From assembly GCA_007120155.1 (NCBI GenBank), contig SKOF01000269.1, positions 1 to 10,273 on the forward strand: a stretch of 10,273 nt of DNA. Reading direction: 5' to 3'. The stretch comes from Thioalkalivibrio sp. GTDB lineage: Bacteria; Pseudomonadota; Gammaproteobacteria; Ectothiorhodospirales; Ectothiorhodospiraceae. This document shows, one piece after another, positions 5,253 through 10,273 of the stretch (position 1 is the stretch's first letter; each line of letters begins with the position of its first letter). The notes beneath the pieces were generated by a model. It was not told the DNA's origin. It made no database searches and worked only from the letters and a program-made list of their open reading frames with translations. The position numbers were made by a program, and so were the translations under genes.

Positions 5253-6317
5253 TTAGTTGACCTTCGGATCCAGCTCGCCGCTCTTGTATCGGGCGGTCAT
5301 CTCCTCGAGGGAGAGGGGCTTGATCTTGGAGGCCATGCCGGCGCAGCCGAAGGCCTCGTAGCGGGCCTTGCAGATATCCTTCATGGCCACGGTGGAGGCC
5401 TTGAGGAACTTGCGCGGGTCGAACTCCTTGGGGTTCTCCGCCAGGAACTTGCGGATGGCGCCGGTGGAGGCCATGCGCAGGTCGGTGTCGATGTTGACCT
5501 TGCGCACACCGTGCTTGATGCCTTCCTGGATTTCCTCGACCGGCACGCCGTAGGTCTGCCCCATGTCGCCGCCGTACGTGTTGATGATCTCCAGCCAGTC
5601 CTGGGGCACGGAAGAGGAACCGTGCATCACCAGATGGGTGTTGGGGATGCGTGCATGGATCTCCTTGATGCGCTGGATGGCCAGGATGTCGCCGGTGGGC
5701 GGGCGGGTGAACTTGTAGGCGCCATGGGACGTGCCGATGGCAATCGCCAGAGCGTCCACGCTGGTCTGCTTGACGAAGTCCGCGGCCTCGTCCGGATCCG
5801 TGAGCAGCTGGGAGTGATCCAGCTTGCCTTCAGCGCCGGAGCCATCCTCTTCCCCGGCCATGCCCGTCTCCAGACTGCCCAGGCAACCCAGCTCGCCTTC
5901 CACGGAAACACCCAGGGCGTGGGCCATCTCGGAAACCTTGCGGGTCACATCGACGTTGTACTCATAGGTGGACGGCGTCTTCATGTCCGCCATCAGGGAG
6001 CCGTCCATCATCACCGAGGTGAAACCGGATTGGATGGAACGGAAGCACACGGCGGGTTCGGCGCCGTGATCCTGGTGCAGCACGATGGGGATGTGCGGGT
6101 ACTGCTCCACGGCGGCAATGATCAGGTGGCGCAGGAAAGGCTCTCCGGCATACTTTCGGGCGCCTGCGGAGGCTTGGATGATCACCGGGGAGTCCACCTC
6201 GTCGGCGGCCTGCATGACCGCATGCACCTGTTCCATGTTGTTGGCGTTGTATGCGGGCATGCCATAGCCGTGTTCGGCGGCATGATCCAGCAGCTGTCTC
6301 AGAGATATCAGGGCCAT
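5253..6317 (-). CDS. fba: Class II fructose-1,6-bisphosphate aldolase (Calvin-cycle subtype)
   Basis: Zinc-dependent aldolase that joins or splits dihydroxyacetone phosphate and glyceraldehyde 3-phosphate to or from fructose 1,6-bisphosphate; the same fold can make sedoheptulose 1,7-bisphosphate in the Calvin cycle. The 354-residue length and sequence style fit the CbbA-like subtype common in autotrophic proteobacteria. Metal and active-site segments are intact: HQDHG (81-85), MMDGS (103-107), VEGELG (139-144), GTSHGAYK (195-202), MHGSSSVP (231-238) and KVNIDTDLRMA (263-273). The ATG at 6317 has the best ribosome binding site of the window. It is the last gene of the gap-pgk-pyk-fba series, 101 bp after pyk, with its own possible promoter in that gap. 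It serves glycolysis, gluconeogenesis or carbon fixation; the sequence cannot tell which direction dominates. Confidence 0.96.
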   Translation of the reverse strand: MALISLRQLLDHAAEHGYGMPAYNANNMEQVHAVMQAADEVDSPVIIQASAGARKYAGEPFLRHLIIAAVEQYPHIPIVLHQDHGAEPAVCFRSIQSGFTSVMMDGSLMADMKTPSTYEYNVDVTRKVSEMAHALGVSVEGELGCLGSLETGMAGEEDGSGAEGKLDHSQLLTDPDEAADFVKQTSVDALAIAIGTSHGAYKFTRPPTGDILAIQRIKEIHARIPNTHLVMHGSSSVPQDWLEIINTYGGDMGQTYGVPVEEIQEGIKHGVRKVNIDTDLRMASTGAIRKFLAENPKEFDPRKFLKASTVAMKDICKARYEAFGCAGMASKIKPLSLEEMTARYKSGELDPKVN

Positions 6318-6321
6318 ACAG

Positions 6322-6328
6322 ACCTCCT
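6322..6328 (-). promoter_or_regulatory. Strong Shine-Dalgarno of fba
   Basis: AGGAGGT on the minus strand, 4 bp from the ATG at 6317. It stands out here because several neighbouring genes (purE, bioD, the CPCC gene) have no visible Shine-Dalgarno. Confidence 0.85.
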
Positions 6329-6374
6329 ATGTGTGACGTTTTGCGATTGTGTCCGAATCGGTATCAGGTGTTCG

Positions 6375-6380
6375 ATTATA
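6375..6380 (-). promoter_or_regulatory. Possible -10 box (TATAAT) of an internal fba promoter
   Basis: A perfect TATAAT on the minus strand in the pyk-fba gap, about 58 bp before the fba start. At 16-18 bp upstream there is no TTGACA-like -35 (GTCCGG at the 17-bp position) and no TGn extension. In GC-rich DNA a perfect -10 is uncommon, so an activator-dependent promoter is possible, but the call is weak. Confidence 0.35.
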
Positions 6381-6418
6381 GACGCAGATTCCGCGGGCCG
6401 GACCTCGAGGAAATCCCC

Positions 6419-7861
6419 TCAGGCACCGTATTCCAGCAGCTCCCCCACCCGCACGATCTTCATGGCATTGGTGCCGCCCATGGCACCGGCCAGGTCTCCC
6501 TTGGTGATGATCACGAGGTCTCCCTCCTTGACGATCCCTTCGCTGATCAGCAGCTCCACCACCTGGCGGTTGGTTTCCGCATGGCTGGACTGCACTGCCT
6601 CGAAGGCGACGGGGTAGACGCCCCGGTAGAGGGTCAGTTTTCTACGCGTGTGCTGGTGGCGCGTCAAGCCGTAAATGGGGATGCCGGAACTGATGCGTGA
6701 CATCCACAGCGCCGTCGAACCGGACTCGGTGAGCGCAGCAATGGCACGCACGTCAAGATGGTTCGCGGTATACATGGTGGCCATGGCGATGGCCTCGTCC
6801 ACCCGCTCGAAGCGGCTGTCCATACGATGATGGGAGACACGTGCGCTGCGCTGGCGTTCGGCCGCCTCACAGATGCGCCCCATGGCGGCCACAACCTTGA
6901 CCGGATAACGACCGGTGGCCGTCTCTCCCGACAGCATCACCGCATCGGTGCCGTCGAGCACCGCGTTGGCCACGTCGAAGACCTCGGCGCGGGTAGGGAT
7001 CTGATTAAGGATCATGGACTCCATCATCTGGGTGGCGGTGATCACCACCCGGTTGAGGGAGCGGGCACGATTGATGAGGGTCTTCTGCACGCCCGGCAAC
7101 TCGGCATCGCCGATCTCCACTCCCAGGTCACCGCGCGCAATCATGATGGCATCCGCGGCCATGATGATCTCCTCGATGGCCTCAAGCGCCTCGGAACGTT
7201 CGATCTTGGCGCATATGGCTCCGTGGCCGCCGGCCTCGCGCAGCAGATCCCGGGCCAGGTGAACGTCATCGGCGGAACGGGGGAACGACACCGCCAGATA
7301 ATCCACCCTCAGTTCCGCGGCCAGGCGGATATCCTCGCGGTCCTTGTCGGTGATTGCCGGTGCCGACAGACCGCCGCCCATGCGGTTGATGCCCTTGTTG
7401 TTGGACAGCGTGCCGCCCACCGTGACACGGGTGTGAATGACACCGCCCTCGACCCGTTCCACGTCGAGGACCACGCGCCCGTCGTCCAGGAGCAGCGTGT
7501 CACCGGCATACACATCGTCAGGCAGTTCCTTGTAGGTCAGCCCCACCCGCTCCCGGTCGCCCGCATCCTCGCCCAGGGCCGCATCGAGCACGAACGTGTC
7601 GCCCTCGTTGAGTTCCACCTCCCCTTCGGCGAATCGGGCAATGCGGATCTTGGGACCCTGCAGATCCCCCAGCACGCCCACCACGCGGCCCGCGGCTTCC
7701 GCGGCCTTGCGCAGCGTCTCCACGCGGCGCCGGTGCTCCTCGGCCTTGCCGTGGGAGAAGTTGATGCGCGCCACGTCCATTCCGGCGGCCACCAGCTTCT
7801 CGAGCACTCCCGGTCCATCGGTCGCCGGACCCAGGGTGGCTACGATCTTCGTTCTTCTCAT
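6419..7861 (-). CDS. pyk: Pyruvate kinase (PykA type)
   Basis: Transfers phosphate from phosphoenolpyruvate to ADP, giving pyruvate and ATP. The 480 residues equal the E. coli PykA length. The enzyme begins with TKIVATLGPAT; substrate and metal motifs are RINFSHG (32-38), DLQGPKIR (66-73), SFPRSADD (192-199), AKIER (218-222, catalytic Lys), MIARGDLGVE (230-239), ITATQMMESMI (264-274) and GTDAVMLSGETATGRYP (304-320). The B-domain lies at about 70-170 and the C-terminal allosteric domain from about 350. GVQKTLINRARSLN before the ATQMMESM motif is in the style of the PykA subgroup, often activated by sugar phosphates or AMP; the effector is not readable here. The ATG at 7861 has only a weak GGGA upstream. 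It lies 72 bp after pgk. Confidence 0.96.
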   Translation of the reverse strand: MRRTKIVATLGPATDGPGVLEKLVAAGMDVARINFSHGKAEEHRRRVETLRKAAEAAGRVVGVLGDLQGPKIRIARFAEGEVELNEGDTFVLDAALGEDAGDRERVGLTYKELPDDVYAGDTLLLDDGRVVLDVERVEGGVIHTRVTVGGTLSNNKGINRMGGGLSAPAITDKDREDIRLAAELRVDYLAVSFPRSADDVHLARDLLREAGGHGAICAKIERSEALEAIEEIIMAADAIMIARGDLGVEIGDAELPGVQKTLINRARSLNRVVITATQMMESMILNQIPTRAEVFDVANAVLDGTDAVMLSGETATGRYPVKVVAAMGRICEAAERQRSARVSHHRMDSRFERVDEAIAMATMYTANHLDVRAIAALTESGSTALWMSRISSGIPIYGLTRHQHTRRKLTLYRGVYPVAFEAVQSSHAETNRQVVELLISEGIVKEGDLVIITKGDLAGAMGGTNAMKIVRVGELLEYGA

Positions 7862-7894
7862 AAGACAGTTCCCGGCTCGCCCGTCCAGTGACAG

Positions 7895-7916
7895 CGGCCG
7901 GGCGGTCGCCCGGCCG
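7895..7916. repeat. GC-rich hairpin in the pgk-pyk gap
   Basis: The 10 bp 7895-7904 are complementary to 7907-7916 around a two-base centre, so in RNA a stem of about 9 bp with a four-base loop is likely. There is no T-tract. In the 72-bp gap between pgk and pyk it could lower pyk expression relative to pgk or protect the pgk mRNA end. That role is inference. Confidence 0.5.
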
Positions 7917-7933
7917 GTTCCCGCGAACAGGCG

Positions 7934-9112
7934 TCAGCCCTTGGCACGCGCCTCCAGCATGGCCACGGCAGGCAGCTGCTTGCCTTCCAGGAATTCCAGG
8001 AATGCCCCGCCGCCGGTGGAGATGTAGGAGATGCGCGAAGCCAGACCGTACTTGTCGATGGCCGCCAGGGTGTCGCCGCCACCGGCGATGGAGAAGGCGT
8101 CACTGTCGGCGATGGCCTCACCGAGCGCCCTGGTTCCGGCCGCGAACTGGTCGAACTCGAACACGCCCACGGGCCCGTTCCAGACGATGGTGCCGGCCTG
8201 TCTCAGCAGGTCCGCGTAGGAGGCGGCGGTGTCCGGACCCACATCAAAGATCATGTCGTCGTCGGCCACGTCGGCCACGGCCTTGGTCTCGGCCGGAGTC
8301 GACTCGGAGAACGCCTTGCCCGTTACCACGTCGGTGGGCACGGGGATGTCGCCGCCTTTCTCCTTCGCGGCCGTCATGAGGCGCTTCGCCTCGTCCACCA
8401 GATCCGCCTCGTACAGGGACTTGCCCACCGGATGACCCTGGGCGGCGATGAAGGTGTTGGCGATGCCGCCGCCCACGATGAGCTGGTCCACCACACCGGA
8501 GAGGGATTCCAGCACCGTGAGCTTGGTGGAGACCTTGGATCCGCCCACGATGGCCACCAGCGGCCGCCTCGGGTTGCCCAGGGCCTTGCCAAGTGCCTCC
8601 AGCTCGGCAGCCAGAAGCGGGCCGGCACAAGCCGTGGGCGCGAACTGCCCGGCACCGTGCGTGGATGCCTGGGCCCGGTGGGCGGTGCCGAAGGCATCCA
8701 TCACATAGACGTCGCACAGCGCCGCGTACTTGCGCGACAGGGTCTCATCGTTCTTCTTCTCGCCCTTGTTGAAGCGCACGTTCTCGAGCATGACCACCTC
8801 GCCCTCGGCCACGTCCACGCCGTCGAGGTAGTCACGCACCAGGCGCACTTCACCGCCCAGCAGGCCGGAGAGATGATCGGCCACGGGCTTGAGGGAATTT
8901 TCCTCGCTGAACACACCCTCTTCCGGGCGGCCCAGATGAGACATGAGCATCACCTTCGCGCCCGCCTTCATGGCGTGCTTGATGGTAGGCAAGCTCGCGC
9001 GAATGCGGGCATCCGAGGTGACCTTGCCGTCCTTGACGGGCACATTCAGATCTTCGCGGATGAGCACCCGCTTTCCGGCCAGATCCAGGTCGGTCATCTT
9101 GATGACGGACAT
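7934..9112 (-). CDS. pgk: Phosphoglycerate kinase
   Basis: Reversible transfer of phosphate between 1,3-bisphosphoglycerate and ADP; in the Calvin cycle it runs in the ATP-consuming direction. It has 392 residues (E. coli 387). N-domain substrate motifs are RVLIREDLNVP (15-25), SHLGRP (58-63), LENVRFNKGE (109-118) and VMDAFGTAHRAQAST (137-151). C-domain nucleotide motifs are VGGSKVSTK (179-187), GGGIANTF (204-211), WNGPVGVFE (311-319), GGGDT (344-348) and STGGGAFLE (365-373). The ATG at 9112 is preferred over an upstream in-frame start at 9154, because a Shine-Dalgarno GGAGA lies 5 bp before it and the longer version would translate the heptamer array. The gene follows gap after 99 bp filled by element E and precedes pyk. 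Confidence 0.97.
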   Translation of the reverse strand: MSVIKMTDLDLAGKRVLIREDLNVPVKDGKVTSDARIRASLPTIKHAMKAGAKVMLMSHLGRPEEGVFSEENSLKPVADHLSGLLGGEVRLVRDYLDGVDVAEGEVVMLENVRFNKGEKKNDETLSRKYAALCDVYVMDAFGTAHRAQASTHGAGQFAPTACAGPLLAAELEALGKALGNPRRPLVAIVGGSKVSTKLTVLESLSGVVDQLIVGGGIANTFIAAQGHPVGKSLYEADLVDEAKRLMTAAKEKGGDIPVPTDVVTGKAFSESTPAETKAVADVADDDMIFDVGPDTAASYADLLRQAGTIVWNGPVGVFEFDQFAAGTRALGEAIADSDAFSIAGGGDTLAAIDKYGLASRISYISTGGGAFLEFLEGKQLPAVAMLEARAKG

Positions 9113-9117
9113 GTTTA

Positions 9118-9122
9118 TCTCC
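9118..9122 (-). promoter_or_regulatory. Shine-Dalgarno that fixes the pgk start
   Basis: GGAGA on the minus strand, 5 bp from the ATG at 9112. It immediately follows the last heptamer (9124-9130) of element E, so the repeat stops exactly where the translation signal begins. Confidence 0.75.
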
Positions 9123-9123
9123 G

Positions 9124-9208
9124 TAAGGGGTAAGGGGTAAGGCGTGAGGCGCAAGGAAGCGGGGGGGTGGCATCACCCCTCACACTTCACGCCTCACACC
9201 TCACGCAT
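9124..9208. repeat. Degenerate inverted heptamer element E between gap and pgk
   Basis: The left arm is five 7-bp units at 9124-9158: TAAGGGG twice, TAAGGCG, TGAGGCG and CAAGGAA. The right arm is five units at 9174-9208: CACCCCT, CACACTT, CACGCCT, CACACCT and CACGCAT, complementary in type to the left arm. The spacer 9159-9173 is only 15 bp and G-rich. The element starts 3 bp beyond the gap stop codon (9212-9214) and ends 1 bp before the pgk Shine-Dalgarno. It has the architecture of elements A, B and D, but with a different and more varied heptamer. Confidence 0.75.
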
Positions 9209-9211
9209 GAC

Positions 9212-10213
9212 TTACTTGCCGATATGCTCCACCACGCGGAGCATATTGCAGGTGTAGCCATACTCGTTGTCGTACCAGGCCACCACCTTCACGAAGGTGG
9301 GATCCAGCGCGATACCGGCCTCGGCATCAAAGATCGACGGCATGTTCTGACCGCGGAAGTCGGTGGACACCACCTTCTCGTCGGTATAGGCCAGCACACC
9401 CTTCAGGGGACCGCTCTCGGAGGCCGCCTTCATGGCCTTGCAGATATCCTCGTAGGAGGCTTCCTTGTTCAGCTCCACGGTCAGGTCCACCACGGACACA
9501 TCGGAGGTGGGCACACGGAAGGCCATGCCGGTCAGCTTGCCGTTGAGCTCGGGCAGCACCTTGCCCACGGCCTTGGCGGCGCCCGTGGAGGACGGGATGA
9601 TGTTCTCCAGGATACCACGGCCACCGCGCCAGTCCTTGGCGGAGGGACCGTCCACGGTCTTCTGGGTGGCGGTGGCGGCGTGCACGGTGCTCATCAGGCC
9701 GCGCTTGATGCCGAAGCTGTCGTTCAGCACCTTGGCCACCGGGGCCAGGGCGTTGGTGGTGCAGGAGGCGGCGGAGATGATGGCCTGGCCCTTGTAACTG
9801 TCGTGGTTCACGCCGTAGACGAACATGGGAGTGGCATCCTTGGAGGGTGCGGACATCACCACCTTCTTGGCACCGGCCTCGATGTGCTTGCCGGCCACGT
9901 CCTCGGAGAGGAAGAAACCGGTGGATTCGATCACCACCTCGGCACCGGCCTCGCCCCACTTCAGGTTGGCGGGATCACGCTCGGCGGTCAGGCGGATCTT
10001 CTTGCCGTTCACCACCAGGTTGCTGCCCTCGACGGCGATGTCTCCGTTGAAGCGGCCGTGCACGGAGTCGTACTTGAGCATGTAGGCAAGGTAATCGGGA
10101 TCCAGCAGGTCGTTGATGGCAACCACCTCGATCTCGGGGAATTCCTTGCTGATGGCGCGGAAGGCCATGCGGCCGATACGGCCGAAACCGTTAATACCGA
10201 CTTTGATCGTCAT
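9212..10213 (-). CDS. gap: Glyceraldehyde-3-phosphate dehydrogenase
   Basis: Oxidises glyceraldehyde 3-phosphate with NAD(P)+ and phosphate to 1,3-bisphosphoglycerate, or the reverse in carbon fixation; a cytoplasmic tetramer. It has 333 residues, the standard length. The nucleotide-binding loop is GINGFGRIGR (6-15), with Asp35 in the NDL motif, which favours NAD. The active site is IISAASCTTN (145-154) with nucleophile Cys151 (most homologues read SNASCTTN), His178 in STVHAAT, and WYDNEYGYTCNM (313-324) near the end. The ATG at 10213 has AGGGAGA 7 bp upstream (10221-10227). It is the first gene of the operon inside the window; the 60 bp beyond it show no clear promoter, so transcription may begin outside. 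In related organisms a transketolase gene often precedes gap. Confidence 0.97.
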   Translation of the reverse strand: MTIKVGINGFGRIGRMAFRAISKEFPEIEVVAINDLLDPDYLAYMLKYDSVHGRFNGDIAVEGSNLVVNGKKIRLTAERDPANLKWGEAGAEVVIESTGFFLSEDVAGKHIEAGAKKVVMSAPSKDATPMFVYGVNHDSYKGQAIISAASCTTNALAPVAKVLNDSFGIKRGLMSTVHAATATQKTVDGPSAKDWRGGRGILENIIPSSTGAAKAVGKVLPELNGKLTGMAFRVPTSDVSVVDLTVELNKEASYEDICKAMKAASESGPLKGVLAYTDEKVVSTDFRGQNMPSIFDAEAGIALDPTFVKVVAWYDNEYGYTCNMLRVVEHIGK

Positions 10214-10220
10214 GTCTCAC

Positions 10221-10227
10221 TCTCCCT
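10221..10227 (-). promoter_or_regulatory. Shine-Dalgarno of gap
   Basis: AGGGAGA on the minus strand, 7 bp from the ATG at 10213, a normal distance that supports this start. Confidence 0.7.
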
Positions 10228-10273
10228 ACTTTGCGTAGTGTGTTAAGAAACTCCGGGGCGCCCGTTCACGACC

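Noticed and set aside
5511..6617. Open frame antisense to fba and the pyk end, and a similar one at 6758-7891 antisense to pyk
   Set aside because: High GC and strong codon bias on the true strand keep the opposite frame open; the translations show no recognisable domain.
9167..10246. Gly/His-rich open frame antisense to gap
   Set aside because: GAPDH on the other strand is complete with all active-site motifs; the antisense product is low-complexity composition only.

Overview
The window looks like chromosomal DNA of a GC-rich proteobacterium. It codes for central carbon metabolism, purine synthesis and biotin synthesis, with no phage, plasmid or transposase gene. A collinear gap-pgk-pyk-fba block with a Calvin-cycle-type class II aldolase, together with short inverted intergenic repeats, fits a gammaproteobacterial autotroph of the Ectothiorhodospiraceae/Thioalkalivibrio kind. 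That placement is inference from gene style and order; there is no marker gene here to prove it.

Layout from left to right. 8-170: a nested palindrome made of two inverted REP-like hairpins inside perfect 30-bp inverted arms. 289-876 (-): small class I SAM-dependent methyltransferase. 976-2097 (-) purK and 2094-2594 (-) purE, overlapping and translationally coupled. 2799-3683 (+) purC, divergent from purEK, followed by 3801-4481 (+) bioD. 4615-5013 (-): small CPCC-type cysteine-rich protein. 5253-6317 (-) fba, 6419-7861 (-) pyk, 7934-9112 (-) pgk and 9212-10213 (-) gap, transcribed in the order gap, pgk, pyk, fba and closed by a strong intrinsic terminator at 5175-5207.

How the genes work together. 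Gap, Pgk and Fba catalyse reversible steps shared by glycolysis, gluconeogenesis and the Calvin cycle; Pyk drains the lower branch to pyruvate. PurK and PurE make CAIR from AIR in two steps, and PurC joins CAIR to aspartate, so the divergent purEK/purC pair covers three consecutive steps of IMP synthesis. BioD closes the ureido ring in biotin synthesis.

The unusual part is between the genes. Six intergenic regions carry tandem 7-bp repeats: 884-968, 2641-2747, 3688-3803, 4583-4617, 5015-5177 and 9124-9208. Five of them clearly have the form (heptamer)n - short spacer - (reverse-complement heptamer)m. Each has its own heptamer (TTGAATC, TTGCCAC/TTCCCAA, TTGAGAC, TGACAAC, TCACGCC), but the units look related, have the same orientation relative to the spacer, and often run from just after one stop codon to the next start codon or ribosome binding site. 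One element supplies the bioD start codon, and another has a perfect 13-copy array 1 bp from the start of the CPCC gene. This repeat family is the best candidate in the window for something poorly described.
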